Shown: positions 22,447-35,903, counted from the first letter of the stretch. The stretch is DNA of 64,000 nt from Acanthochromis polyacanthus (GCF_021347895.1 NC_067118.1:34899255-34963254), one strand, 5' to 3'. Notes: a model not told the origin generated them from the sequence alone. Program-made: numbers and translations.

Positions 22447-24947
22447 CTGGACACACATGCATGCACAAACAGATATACTGAAGACAATATAACAGAAAGA
22501 GCACCCCTTAGAAGGACATTAAAGTTTCAATAACAGTTAATCTATTTTTTTTTAGTATATATTGAAATAGACAATGAAATATCAAACATCAGTAAAAATG
22601 CCCCTTGCAGTTTTCAAGACATTTTATTAACAATCATATAAAACAGAGAAAACTGACATTTGAGAAGCTAAAACTAGCAAATACATAACAAATGATTACT
22701 GACATAAATGATCAGTCAGTAAGGACTAAAACAGTAGATTGATAACACTCACACGTGTCTCATACATATTAAGCTAAAGACAGGGAATGATTAGTCAAAC
22801 TTAATTTGCGCATTTAGAACAAAAACACAAGTGAAAACGAAACCTTTTCGTTTTACACAGAGTTATATTCTAACTGCTGCTAGTTCTTGCTCGGTGCAGC
22901 GATAAGCAGGAGTCTTGTGGTTGCAATACCTCCCATCTCTAGTTTCATTGCTTAGCGAAGTCAATCATTTCATTTAACACAAAGCAAGAAAGCAAATGAG
23001 TGAATTTCAAACAAATGTCAAACTACTGCAGGGCACCCGACTGTAGCTCATTGGCTGCTTATGGGAATTTTATTTAAGGTGCAGACAATGGAGTCACACT
23101 GGTGCAAGTAAATGGGCATGTTAAAAAAAAAAATGTTCATGGCTGTAGCCTAATTTCACTTCAGAAATTGCAGTCAGAAATATAGACATTGACAAGCAAG
23201 CGACTATGAGTCAACAATCTCTGTAGCTCTGTCATAGCAACTTTTGCATGGTTGCATTCATGCTAGCAGCTAGCACTGGAAGGCAAAAGATAACGTTGAG
23301 TACCTTTGGCAATGATTACTGTGCTGCAACCACATCTAAAAATGATGTACCCACAGCTAATAAGCTGCAAGCTGATGCCAAGAAGGTAGGGGAGACTTGA
23401 AGAAACAGAGGGAACCGAAAATCTGGCTAAAAAATATAAATAAATATGTATTATGAGTAGCAAGAAGGGATTTCTTTAGTTGAGATACAGTAAAGAGATG
23501 CACTGTGTAAATTGTGCAGAATGTTGTGTAGCCAGTGCTGGCAACACAAACTTTGCAAAAGCCTGTACAAACTACTTGAAGCATGAAACTTTAAAAGTGC
23601 AAATGACTGCAAGAAGCCCAAGCTGTAAGCAGTTTCTCTTCTTACAAACTTTTCAGCATCAAAAGAGCACCAACCTGTCCACTGAGAAAACTACACTGTG
23701 TGCCCAATTGTACATTTCTGTAAAGAGGAGATGCCTGTTACTAAATTCAAATCAGAATTCCTCCACATTTACCGAGAAGAAATTCTTTAGAAAGCTTTAA
23801 TGTAATTTTGATGAGGATTAGGTTTTCTGTCTCTTCTTGACCATCTGCCTATGATCTGAGTTTTATGCTGTGCTCTGCATTATTGCACTTTATTTCATAC
23901 AAGAGTCTCTCTCAAAGTTAATTTCATCATAAACATCTGCATAAACATTTACTTCACTGTATAAGAATAAAAGACACATAAGAAGCAGTTAAATCTGCTA
24001 CTGGAGCTACAGCCTAAGACACTTGGTGACACCAGCACTACCTGTGGGAAAATTTAGTATTGACCTCTGTATTCCTTGTAACGCGATTTCAAATTTCACG
24101 TTTGCTTTTTTGCCATTTATAAAAAGTGTTATAGTATACAATGCCGTAGGGATACATCTTTGCACATTCCTTCATTTAATGTGAACATTAAATGAAGGGG
24201 AAACAGGCTAGATCATTGAACTTATCAACCGCAATTTAGCTGTTTGTGTGTGTCGACTTTATACTTGTGTAGTTCTGAATCTCCCTCTCCCTTCATCTGT
24301 CATTGAGGACAGCCTCCCACCCCTCATTAGCTGTTAAACACTGTTCATTAAAATCTTTAATTAGACCACTTTTAAACCATCTGTCTGTCTGCCTCGCTGT
24401 CTGTTCTCTCGTCTCCCGCTCGTCTGTTCAACCCTCAGTATCTCACCCGTTTCCTCCCGTGTTGCACCCCGCTTTGTCGCCCCACACCTAAGCTCACATT
24501 AAGCAGGTTTCTTGCTCTCCTCAGCCTCCCTCTCTCTCTCTCTACACTCTCTCCCCTCAGCCTCTTGTGATAGGAGTGGGTGAGTACAATAGAGTTAATC
24601 ACAGCCATTCAGAAGCTGTATCTCTGTCTATTCACAGAACAGCAGAGGCCTGGAACACACTCTCCTCATCTACATACCATCATGCAGCCAGCACACTCAC
24701 ATGGCACGGCACATAGAGCACCCACACAATTACACGCCAATTTTCTATGTCAATCTCCATCTCAACAACATAATCAGTAATTGACTTGACATGAACTCAA
24801 GAGTTGGTGTTCCTCCACTCTTATACAGTACCAAATAACTTAATATGTTTGAACTTCGATCTCTGCATCCAAAAAGGGATTGTCATGATAATAAGGTCCA
24901 GTTAACTTTTTACAGACTCTCTGAAAGGTGCTGGAGGTAATACTCAC
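22447..24947 (-). other. cacna2d3: cacna2d3 intron 12
   Basis: This 2.5-kb intron contains the 14-bp palindrome at 24169 and a pyrimidine-rich segment at 24380-24560. No further element is recognised. Confidence 0.85.
24169..24198 (+). repeat. perfect 14-bp inverted repeat
   Basis: ccttcatttaatgt (24169-24182) and acattaaatgaagg (24185-24198) are exact reverse complements separated by two bases. It is intronic and its function is unknown. Confidence 0.9.
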
Positions 24948-25022
24948 AAGTGGCCGCAAATCCGGGTGGGTCAGGATGTAGCCGTTGTTGGTAATTGCAA
25001 AGGCGTAGCCATGAATGCCCAA
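24948..25022 (-). CDS. cacna2d3: cacna2d3 window exon 12 of 23 (Cache-like region)
   Basis: This 75-nt exon encodes [20 protein letters not shown] then DLRPL, the hallmark Cache segment ([19 protein letters not shown]). In alpha2delta-1 and -2 the matching Cache region contributes to gabapentinoid binding; alpha2delta-3 does not bind these drugs appreciably. The acceptor is tctag and the donor is GTGAGT. Confidence 0.95.
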
Positions 25023-25525
25023 CTAGACGGAGCACAGACACACACAAAGACACACCAAATGGATGGATAGCAAATCAGTATCCAATTGTAAACCTGGGCT
25101 AATCAAGCTCTGTAATTTGTAATCTCAGAATCTTTGTTTTTTGAAGTGAAACTCAGTACTACACAATGCAAAAGGATGGCGTCATCCATGCATTTTTGGA
25201 CAAATCACACACTTTCAAATGTCAAAACCTCCCACCCAACCAAGCGTGTGTAATTTTCCTGTCATTATTGGCCTTGAGGAATGAGCTGCGAAGTGTGAGA
25301 CTTCAACAAAAATTCTGCTAACGTGTTTGGCATTCAGTTACTGCACTGTGGAGTTGAACTTGGCATATGGATGAGCAAAGCGTTCATACAGCTCAGTCAT
25401 ATGGTTTTAAAAGTCCAAATTTGCTTCTGATTGCAAAAATTGTGACAGCATGAATGGGTATCTTATATAACTAGTCAGATTTCTAATTACTTGCAGGAAC
25501 AACTAAGCAATGTTGAATGTGATAC
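25023..25525 (-). other. cacna2d3: cacna2d3 intron 11
   Basis: This is 503 bp with nothing recognised. Confidence 0.85.
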
Positions 25526-25606
25526 CTTGTATTTGGGGATAGTCTTGAGCAGCTCAGAAACAGGCACATCAGTCCCAACCACCCCTAGAAGGATTCCACG
25601 GTTTCT
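25526..25606 (-). CDS. cacna2d3: cacna2d3 window exon 11 of 23 (Cache-like region)
   Basis: This 81-nt exon encodes RNRGILLGVVGTDVPVSELL then KTIPKYK. ILLGVVGTDVPV is a signature of the Cache (dCache-like) region of alpha2delta proteins. The acceptor is ttccag and the donor is GTATCA, phase 0 at both ends. Confidence 0.95.
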
Positions 25607-25920
25607 CTGGAAGCACATTATAGATATATTTTAATGACACAACAATTTAAATTCATAATATTAAATTAGCGATGCTCTATGGTATCCTAATTTACAATCT
25701 CCAGTCAAACTGAAATTAGCATCCAAATTATGTCCAAACATAATTAATCATTATTTCACAGTTTGTGTCTATTCTTGCAAAGTCTAATTTCATGTGGGCT
25801 ATGAAACAAGTAATTGCATAGTTTTCCAATTAAACTGCAAATGAATTGGAGAAAACAAGTCGGAGAAACATGATGGTGGTGACAGTGAGTGTGCTTCTAT
25901 AGCACTCTGTGTGAACTTAC
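25607..25920 (-). other. cacna2d3: cacna2d3 intron 10
   Basis: This is 314 bp of AT-rich intron with nothing recognised. Confidence 0.85.
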
Positions 25921-25992
25921 AGTCTCATTCTTGGTACTGAACACTGGCATGGCCACGGTGGTCATCAGAACGGGACCCTGACCATCCTCCAA
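25921..25992 (-). CDS. cacna2d3: cacna2d3 window exon 10 of 23
   Basis: This 72-nt exon encodes LEDGQGPVLMTTVAMPVFST then KNET. The GPVLMTTVAMPVFS block is highly conserved and lies at the start of the Cache-like region. The acceptor is ctctcag and the donor is GTAAGT, phase 0 at both ends. Confidence 0.95.
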
Positions 25993-28900
25993 CTGAGAGA
26001 TGAAGAGTGACAGGAAGCAGTTGAGAGGGTAAGAAAAAAGAGAGACAGGGAGGGAGGGCACGGAGGAATGTTAATGATGAAATATTATTGTTATAGTTAC
26101 AAACGAAATGTAACAGCAGAGCGCATTGCATGGTGACATGCATATTATATGAAACATCTTGCCTCGTCACACTCAGTGAGGGAATTTTTCAAGCTGCACA
26201 GCATCTTAAGCAGTGATGAACTAGGAGTTCTGCAGCAGACCTAGTCATATTATCTTCTTGAGGGACCCATAAAACTTCCATGACATGTTTTATTCATGTT
26301 TATTATTTGCCTTAAAATGTGTTCAATCACAGCCTGGCTTTGATCTCTTGCAGAATAAGCTTATCCAACGGCAGCGCTTCTAGTTTGGATCTGGGTGTGT
26401 TCCCTCTCTAAAGACTGCTGGAATAATTATGATATTTATCTTTCCAGTGACTGTCTGTATCTGATGATGATATCCATTAGAGATGAAAGCTTGACAATGT
26501 TATGAGGAGACTAGGGGAAGGCTTTGTACTTGACAAAAAATGGTATGACCTTGTCCATCCAGAAATGTTGAAATTGTCTAAATTAAAGTCACTCGTGTAG
26601 TGAATGCTCAAGTCACTATACGTAGTGAGGATGCTGGTGGATTTTAGGAGGACAAGGACTAAGCTGAACACTATTTCCATTCTGGGAGGACAGAATGATT
26701 TGAAGGACTATAGATACCTGTGTATTCACCTGGACAATAGACCGGACTGTGAATGTAACACTGAGGCTGTCTATGGGGAGGGACAGAGCAGACTACTTCT
26801 TGGGCAAGGTTAAGTCCTTCAGTGTGTGCAGAAAGATGCTGCACATCTTCTACCAGTCTGTTGTGGCCTGTACAATTTACTTTGAAGTCATCTCTTGAGA
26901 CAGCAGGCAACTTTGGAAAACTGAACAAACTGATAGAGGAGCTTGGCTGCGTGCCTGGGACTGCTCTGGAGCCCTTTGAGTTGTTAGTGAAGAGAAGGAT
27001 GCTCAACATAATGGACAACAGTACACACCCCTTACACAACCTGCTGGTCAGACAGCAGAGTGTCTTCGCTATTGGAGAGTCCCTCAGCTATGCTGTAATT
27101 AGGACTGTTACAGGAGGTCATTCCTGCCCACTGTGATAGCTACTTACAATGACTCCTGTCTGTGCTGGGAGACGATATTCCCCCTCTGAGTGCCAAGGCA
27201 CAATTCTGCACGTTTTGTATTCAATTTTGTACATCAATTGAAACATCTATTTCGTTCATTTGTCAAACTTAAATAAAGAATAGCACTTTTCTTTAGAAAT
27301 TACCCAGTTTAACCACACCTTAACTGAACATTGCACACCTCCTGTGCAGTCTCCTTCCTCCAGAACTCTACCCCCTTTACTACAAGTAATAATAGGTAAT
27401 GACAGGACACTGTTAGCATCCATTCTGTCTTCCTGAGATGCCGGGGAAAGGGGAATTGGTGACCTCAGCTCAGACAGCTGGTAATAGCAATCCAGAGCGC
27501 AGTATTGGACATCAAAGAGAGAACAAAGCACACCTAAGTACAGCTGCGGCAACAATGGATAGCCCTGCTGCTGGAGAACGAGATCGATCAAAGGACAGGG
27601 AAAACGAGCAGAGAATCATCTAAAAATACAAAATCTATTTCCAGGCTCAGGTCTATTGGCTCATATATCACTGGCCTGTAGACGTATGGCGTGGTGGACG
27701 CCATGAACTGTTGTTTAGCGCTCTCATCAAAGTGTCGCACATGAAGATGAATCTAAGATGTTATATTTTCAGTATGCGTGTATTGGTGGAAATCAGGCTT
27801 GCCTAACTGCTTTGGGAAATGACATACTGTAATTAAGCAGATAACAAGAGCTGCATGAAAAAAAGGCGGACAGCATCTGTTGGTTTCGAAACCACCAACA
27901 CTGCTACAAAGGATCCTCACTTACTCTACCAAGGGATTAAAGATCTAGAAACTGTGCTTCATTTCCCAAACCCAAAGAGAGGAAGGAGAAACTTACTTAA
28001 ACCCTGAGTCAGCACTCTCCATCATGGCCTTGCCCCTGAGATCCCTAAGGGAGTGCACTGTATCTAGGATTTGCTTTATCATACCTAACACACAACCTCT
28101 AATGCAAGGGCAGAACTCAACACACATTCGGCCAACATTTGCATCATCACTGCCCCTATGGTTTTATCTGTATCAGTCAGAGGAAATGAGCTGTGTAAGT
28201 ACTTTCCCCTGCTGTGGGTCAGAGAATGAAAAAGAATACCACTGGGCTTTAATACACTTGACACCCCACTGACACAAATACCAACACAGTGCATCCTTCA
28301 GAGGGCTCAGATCCACACCGCTGGCCTGTGTTTGGTGTTTCACAGAGCACCTCATAATCTAGGCGGCGGTGACAAATTGCGTGTTGGTAGACGAGGTGAC
28401 CCTTGTTTCCTTGGAAACCGGGTTTAATGATGTTGGGGAGTGTAAGCAATCGAGCCAAACCCCTCTCCTCCGTAAGCACCGATGGAAAAACTAAAACAGA
28501 CCCCATGGGGAACAGAGCTGGCGAGGATCCAGCAAACGTTTTTACCGCACAGGTGTTTTGGAATTATCCATGAAAGCTCTCACTTACCTCAATCAATATT
28601 AACACTTTTGCTTTGAAATAGCGGAGTTTATATTCATTCATCCTGACATTTTGAACAGCTCACTGCTTCAATTCATCATCAAAAGGTAATCAACTGCTCC
28701 CAGCTTCCCCATTTGTCTGTCTTCATGCTTAATCAAGTATCAATCTTGTTCTTTGAACTTCTGTGCGAAAACCCTCCTCTCAGCCCCACAGCCATCCCAT
28801 CCTTCCCAACATTGCAGATTTTTTTTCTTCACATCTCTAACATTCGCACTTTAACCCTCCCTTCACTCGTCCTCAAATTGCACACCCCTCACCCCCGGCC

Positions 28901-30263
28901 ACATTCCTCTCACCCCACCACCTCCCTCGCATCATCCCTAAGCTCCAGTGTCAGTTCATCCGGCAGACTGGGAAACAAAGTCAAATGAGCCAGAGAATGA
29001 TGGATGAAGCTGGTGAGACGAAGGAGGAGACGGAGAGGGAGAGTAACAGGAGAGGAGAGCACAGGTGGAGGGAAAGACCTGGACAGGGAGCAGCAAAGTG
29101 AGCCAAAAAAGAAAGGGGAGATAAGCCAGAAAAGAGAGATTATTGGGTTGCAGTGAGAGGGATATGGAGGACAGGAAAAAGATAGCGCAAATGTACATCT
29201 GGAAAGATAATACGCATCAGCCCCTGAACACAAATCCCAAATGCTCATCACTTTTCGAACACAGAGACAATCCCAGGGGTTTGCTAACTTCTTATCAGAC
29301 ACCATCACCGCACAGGATATGTGTGTGTCTTCCTGTCACTGCCTGCTTTACTTTCAGGGGACTGTTGTGTATGTGTGTGTTCAGAACACCCAGGCCAGAG
29401 CAGTGCTGGGATGATTACATGCAAAGGAGCAGCACAGATTCCTCGCTAATCCCAATTATCATGTCTGAAAATATGCAATCTATTTCAGTTTTCTGCTGAG
29501 CTGTTTCGATGTCAATCAGCACGGGTCTATCACACCAACAGTACTATGTCAGACATATGGCCTGCCAGCTGTCTAATGCGACTACTCTGTACCCGGCTCA
29601 TGCTGATGGGGAGGCACAGCGCTCTTTTGTTCCACCATCATCACTGTTATGATTATAGAGCTGCTTATCTCAACCCACATATGATTCGTAAACCACAGAA
29701 AAATAAAGCGCTGGAAATGATAAAAAGGCATCAGAACAGATCATCCCGCCGGTCATTATGGACTATTGGATTTTCACCCAGAAGATGACAAAACAGCTTA
29801 TTCTGGAGAATTCTACCAAAACAAATAACACAGGCAATCTTGTTTTCACACCAAAATCACACAGGCCAAAGAGCAAAATGTAGCCTCACATTTACACACA
29901 TAATCACACTGCCAGATCCGCAGACACTGGCAAAGCACGGCTAACGCAGCACCACCACTGATGAATGAGCGTGAGTGTGTGCAAAGACGTGTGTATATTA
30001 AATCAGACGTGCAGAGGAGAGCGATCAACTGAACCAACGGCAACCGTGATGTATGGCTTGAATCAGGGGGACTGACGAACAAAATATGACACTGACACAC
30101 AAGAAAATGCCACGGGCCGGTATGGTGGTTTAGTTCACCAAAACAATGCTTTATCTCACAGATATTAGAGACCAAAATGCACATGCACACAAAAGGCACA
30201 TGGACACACAGCAGGCCTCAACACAGCACAACACAACGATGGCCTCGAATCCGAAGTTTTTAC
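25993..30263 (-). other. cacna2d3: cacna2d3 intron 9 (between microexon and exon 10)
   Basis: This 4.3-kb intron carries the decayed non-LTR fragment (about 26590-27240). The segment 28730-29130 is strand-biased (pyrimidine- then purine-rich) and gives spurious ORFs. No exon was recognised inside it. Confidence 0.85.
26590..27240 (+). mobile_element. non-LTR retrotransposon 3' fragment (decayed)
   Basis: Broken frames encode VDFRRTRTKLNTISILGGQN, then YRYLCIHLDNRPDCECNTEA, FYQSVVAC, KLNKLIEELG, TALEPFELLVKRRML and THPLHNLLVRQQSVF. These are the last part of a fish non-LTR (L2/Rex-like) ORF2, downstream of the reverse transcriptase core. Frameshifts and stops separate the pieces and the 5' part is missing, as is usual for truncated LINE copies. 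The exact family needs a repeat library. Confidence 0.75.
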
Positions 30264-30281
30264 CTTTTGAGCTTGGGGGAG
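30264..30281 (-). CDS. cacna2d3: cacna2d3 window exon 9 of 23 (18-nt microexon)
   Basis: This microexon on the minus strand reads CTCCCCCAAGCTCAAAAG (18 nt) between acceptor cttag and donor GTAAAA, encoding L-P-Q-A-Q-K. It fits exactly in phase 0 between ...AYIDST and LEDGQGPVLM, and the same six residues occur at this place in the alpha2delta-3 protein as I remember it. It is far too short for ordinary ORF detection. Skipping it would keep the reading frame and remove six residues just after the VWA domain, so regulated inclusion is possible but not shown. Confidence 0.9.
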
Positions 30282-31444
30282 CTAAGGAGAGCAGTTGAAG
30301 GAGGAGGGGGAGGAGGAGGAGGAGGAGGAGAGAAAGGGTCAATACATTTGTGGATATGTGTCAGAAAGCCTTTTAGTGCAATTTTCACCGAATGGAGTGC
30401 AAGTGGATGTATAAAATTCACTGACATTGACTTTGACTGCAACTTAGAAACAGCGACTGTGTCGAGAGAGGAGAGTTTTATGGCCAAGAGGGTCACAGCA
30501 GAGGACGCAACACTTAAGCTATTAGTTCTAGGTCAGTGTTGAGTGTATGCACCAACTATGATAAATAGACATGGATAATGAGGACAAAGAGAGAGAAGTA
30601 AGCAGAGAAAGACATAAAAGGGTAAAATGTGAGGTACATGAAGAGGATTGTAGAGAGAAAAAGTATATTTTCATGTTGTGCTGATAGCCTGCAGTTACCT
30701 TTGCGTCTTTACATTTACTGAAGCTCACGTTCTCCTGGCGTATAAAGAAATGGCTGCTCTTTTCACTTCAGTCGAGCAAAAAAGAAGAACCATTGTGGCT
30801 GCATCAATACTACAGTATGTTGTGTGAAGATTATGCATTGCAGAGGATTCTCTACTGTAGATCAGTTATTATCCTTTTGGGTGTTAAAGAGATGGTGATG
30901 TCTGTGTCACTCAACTTTAAATCATGTACTGGGGATTAGAGCATATGTGTAGTTCTGTTGAGGAATATTATTGCGAAAAATAAATGTGTGCCACTATTCA
31001 TTAGCATTGTATAATGTGTGTGTCTGTGCATGCTGGGATGCAATATGAGGTTGGACATTCACAGACTAACTCACCAATGTTCTACTCGCGCTACAAAACT
31101 CCCAAACACACACAGGAGGCTCATTTACTTAATGGTTCCATCTGCTACACACACACACTTTCACAGTCAGACATACAAAGCCAAAACACATTGTCAGCCC
31201 ACTGCTAGTGTTGTACTGCCACTACTTCTCAGTTGGATTCTATAATTCTTCCATCCTGAAAATGCAAATTTGCTTTATTGAAGAGATTTTTAAATAAAAT
31301 GCATTGTGGTATCACTTTTGAATCTCACAATCCATCGCGGTGTATTCCAGATCCCCAGATCCAGTATGTACACAGCCGATTGGGTGTGTGCGGTTAGCAA
31401 GGGCTAGAAATGGAGTCTAGTATGACATGGTGCGGTCAACTCAC
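30282..31444 (-). other. cacna2d3: cacna2d3 intron 8 (between exon 8 and microexon)
   Basis: This 1.16-kb intron has the GGA tract next to the microexon. The rest has no recognised element. Confidence 0.85.
30301..30330 (+). repeat. (GGA)n tract beside the microexon
   Basis: This purine-rich GAGGAGG...GGAGGAG run lies 19 bp from the 18-nt microexon. In the cacna2d3 transcript it is a CCT-rich tract just upstream of the microexon acceptor, which could serve as an extended polypyrimidine tract. Confidence 0.85.
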
Positions 31445-31578
31445 AGTGCTGTCGATGTAGGCCTCCGTCCATACTGTGTCGTGCTCGAGGTCGATCACTT
31501 TGGGACGACTCAGCACATGGAGATACTCCATCACGTTCTCTTGCACGTCTGCCAGTGTGGAAATCTGAGTGAAGTAGC
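31445..31578 (-). CDS. cacna2d3: cacna2d3 window exon 8 of 23
   Basis: This 134-nt exon encodes [20 protein letters not shown] through [33 protein letters not shown] is one of the best conserved blocks of the alpha2delta family. The acceptor is caacag and the donor is GTGAGT, phase 0 at its end. The next exon is the 18-nt microexon. Confidence 0.95.
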
Positions 31579-34500
31579 CTGTTGGGCAAAAAGAGAAGCA
31601 ACAAAGAAAAGATTAGTCTTAAAAAGTGTGTGAACAGAATCTGATTCCTAATGTACTAAACTGGTCCCATTTTACTCATCCTGTTAAAGCAGGGAAGCTG
31701 CATCTGGAATACAGTATAGCAGGCAGCAGATATTTACTTGATTGATCCACATATGAGTAATAGCTGAAGAATTCCCTGCAATAATGCTCAAGTGAAGAGC
31801 AAACCAGCATGGGTTTGTGAATGGCTAAGTGGAATGTAAATGTAATGTAAAAACTATCTGAGTTAAGCAAAATGTGATGCCATTTCCAGCGATGGTAATG
31901 CGACCATTATGATGCTAATGTGCATGTGGAGGAGGAAATATACTGTTATCTCAGCAGGGGAACAGAAAAAAAAGGGGGGATGGGAGGGAGGAAGAGAGAG
32001 AATCAGGACAGCAGAAAGACAATGACAGAGGACAAAAAGTGACACAGTGAATAAAAGAGAGAGAGAGACCACCACATTTCCACCCATCTGTAAAAACAGC
32101 AAACTGCCTCCATCACCGTGAGGCAGTCAAGTAGAAAATCATAGCCAGAGGAAATAGATTTTGGGGTCATCGTTCCCATCAGCAACCTTTATACCAGAGA
32201 GAGAAAAGAACCAGAGTCTAGACACAATACACAGATCTATGAGGGATGCCATGTGTTACCCCAGAATGAATAATAACAAACTCTACCAGTGATTAATAAC
32301 AAACTCTATCAGTGATTATCTCAATTTAAATCCATGACCACAACAAAAAGAAAAATAGTTATTTAAAAGGCTGACATGTCATATTAAACATTAACACAAA
32401 AAGCATTAAAACCACAGGATTACTGCAATAACTATAGCAACAAGAATGTGCTTGACTCTGAACGTGACCTGGAAGCGAACCTTGACAGATTCCTTCTTTT
32501 CATCCTCAGAGACGTTTGGATCTGGCTATTATTCCACCAGACAGTGCAATGTGAGCACACACATACAAACTCGCATTACACACAAAGCAAGCTGTCTCGG
32601 TATAACTGCATCGTTCATCACAGTGGTGAGTCAAGAATGACTGCTCCCTCTGGAAGGCTGAGGGCGTCCTTCGGGCTGAGCCACCGGGGGCCACACTGAG
32701 ATGAGCTGAGGGGAGAGAAAAATGAACGCTCCCTGCTTTCGGTGACACTTTACACCTGTTGTACATACAGGACAAGGCACAGCACGGGTCTGGTCATGAA
32801 AAGGGGCATAATTTATTTTTCAAGGACCTTGGTTTGGGCCATGTGTAAGCAAAAAATACACAACAAGGTGTCCTGATACATGAAAATAATGGACGAGGTG
32901 GGCGTGAAAAATGTGTCATGATGTGAGGAAAAGGCAAGCTACACTGCGAAACTATGCGGCTAACCTTAAATACATCACAACACATGCTTTCCGTGCTGCA
33001 ATTTTTCTGCTCAAAAATAACTTGGATTTGGAAGCTCTTAGCTCTTAGTCAACACTGACATGACAGACAAGAGTCTGAGGTTTATTTCATACATCAAGTC
33101 TACAAAGTCAAGTAAGTACTGGCTGACCTTAGCAATTCTTCACAAGCGCTAAATGAGGGAAGATGCCAGAGAAAAGAGTGCAGAGGATTTGTCAACCTAA
33201 ATGAACTGAAACCAACTAAGCATCACACAGTTGTTAAAATGGGAAGAGGACTTTGCCGAGTTGGCCGAGCTACAGCGTTGAGAAAACACTGTAGGAACGA
33301 GAGGAGTGATGGTGGAAAGTTAAGGAGCTTTTGCACTACAGGAGCTTAATGACCCAAAAACGGAAACTTTAATCATATGGGAACTTGCAGGCCAAAGTGG
33401 TTGTCTCTCCATTGATTTTTTTTAGTGTATTTTGCATCTAGCAAGAATGGAAAGTACAGTGCCCAAAGGAAAGAAAAAAAAACTGTCTTCTTTTTTCCAG
33501 CCTTATTCAGTCTCATATGTAACCTAGTTCAATTTAACATTAATGTAAGATTGATCATTTTCTCAAACTTCTTCAATTCAGCTCCTGTAAATCCGCCTTC
33601 TTCTTATCTCATCCTGATCCCAATTTCAGATCTTAACATGCTCTTTTTTTTCTCTCATCTCACTGCATGTGCATTTGTGTGAAATAACCAGTTTGTGGAG
33701 CAACAATAAGATCCAAAAGAAAACTTGATTAGGAGAAACAGGTCAGAATTTAGTAATCTCCACATACAGAGATCTTTATAATGAGACAAAGAAAAGACTA
33801 TGATGAACAGAAAAAAAAAAGTCCTCTGGGTGGGGTCCCAAGAATATGAGACTAAATGGAAAATGTGTCATAGTTTCTTTTATTTTCATTTTTATTTGTT
33901 CTACTTGTGGTAATGTGCAACGAAAGAGAAACAGAAGCAATTCACAATCAAAACACAATTTACACATCCCATAACCAAAATAGAGCAAGGAGAGCAAAAA
34001 TCTTACTTTGCCTGCCCCTTTATCAAAACATAAAAAATAGAAATAAATAAAACAATAAATACTTCCAACAACATGAAGAAAAAATAATCAATACATAATA
34101 ATTGACTTTTCATTAAAGAAGTACCTTAACTAAAAACTTCACTAGTCCAGTTATTCTTTCTTTTTGCAATTCCTATATTAATCTATCTATCTGTCTGTCT
34201 GTCTACACTTTTTGAAGCTTTGTCAGATCATGTTGGGATAACATGGAGTATCAGTTTTCATATCACCCCTGACACATGCCGTCATTAAAGCAGATGAAAT
34301 ATAAGGTATTGAGAAATCAATGTAAATTTTTCAGGGATTTTCAGTGAATTTACTGAAATTGTTTAGCTGATATCATTTGCAATGAAAAATAATCTATTCA
34401 ATATAAATAACTGCAAGACAGAAGCTTCGGTCGACCACTAGGGTCTCAGATCTATGTACTCCACTGTATATTATGTGATTTCAAAAATTCTGTTCTTTGA

Positions 34501-35824
34501 AAGAAGTAAAATGCTGGTCCCAGCTATGTTGTTGTATTTGTGATACCTTAGTGCTGCTCCCAGAATTCATCTCTAAAGTTAAAGCTGAATTCATTCCTCG
34601 TTTGTATGACCTGTTGGTAACTAGTACAGCCCAGGCTTACAGATAGCTACTCTCCAAAATCTGAAATTATTTCAGTATCATTACCTGCTCTGTGACACTG
34701 ACAGCCTTTGCGGAATCTTAACAATATTCTTGGCTCAAATCAAAGCCTACAGGGAGAGGTTTTGACACAGTTGCCAGGGCAGGCAAGGTGACACACTTGA
34801 CTTCACTTGCAAGGCTATTAAAAGTAAAATAGCAAAGAAATGAAATCAAAATTCTGATAGATGTTGCACCTAGGGAGCAAAGAGAAGACTGTTCTGCACA
34901 GTGTCTGCAGGCTTGAGAGGATGTCACTGTCACAATCCTGAGTTGTCATCTGGCACACACACAGACGTAGGATGACACATGCGGTCTTGACACACTCATT
35001 GAAATAATGCATTTCCTAGGCCCTGCGTCACAGTCTTAACCAACACAAGTGTATGAATAACCCTAACCCCAAACCTCAAGTGTCAGCTCTTAAAAAGCAG
35101 GCTTTACCCGTAGGGATCTCAGTTTTTCTCCCCATTGGAGATGTGTCCCTGTGAGCTGGCGTGAATTCAGGTCAAAGTGCCCACAGGGACAGAAGAATAC
35201 GATCACATACACAGATGCTTGCATGCACAAACACACAGAGTGGTCTCATCATCACTACTAACACTCTCAAACTGACCGGATGGGTTCTCTAATATCACGT
35301 TCGAGCAACACTGTGGATGCCCTTGTCTTGTGTTTTCACACATACATACACACACCCACACACACAAGTAGCGTAAAACACACGCCCACTCTTTGTGTGA
35401 CCTGTGGCTTGCCTGTCTTATCTTCTGCAGCCGGAGGAAATGGAGCCAGACTGTCTCTGTCACCCACCTCCTAGCTAAATTTAGAACCTAAAGGAAAGTG
35501 CTCAATGCACTGAGACAACCATGACCACACACAAAGCAGCTAGAAAGTCGTGTATCGCCGTGGTAGTTTGGACATCCGGCTTAGAGGAAGATGAAGTAAT
35601 GTGACATATCTGGTCTGTGCAACTGGAACCAGCTGCCTGCTGTCACATGCACATGCTAATACTGATGAGCACCGACAGACACATGTGCCAAACACCCCAA
35701 ACAAATCCTGAGCTCCAAAATGTATTAATTTTCCCCTGGCTGACAGCGACATGCAGCAACTTTCCTCTGCAAAAACAGATAAATAGAAAAAAAGCAGAGC
35801 TGTCTATGTGTTGTAAGATCCCAC
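31579..35824 (-). other. cacna2d3: cacna2d3 intron 7
   Basis: This 4.2-kb intron shows a small direct duplication (taataacaaactctaccagtg, 32273 and 32297 area, about 24-bp period) and A/T-rich runs. No mobile element or exon was recognised. Confidence 0.8.
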
Positions 35825-35903
35825 CTTTGTTAGCACATGCCATCCATTTCAGATTATCTGCAAAGGCTGACTCCCGACCAATCAGGTAAGGGAATATGCG
35901 GAC
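35825..35903 (-). CDS. cacna2d3: cacna2d3 window exon 7 of 23 (end of VWA domain)
   Basis: This 79-nt exon encodes [20 protein letters not shown] then MACANK, the final strand and helix of the VWA domain. Most vertebrate copies I recall have VRIFTYLIGRE, so Pro in place of Thr is a small oddity. The acceptor is cccacag and the donor is GTGGGA; one G carries over to the next exon. Confidence 0.94.
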
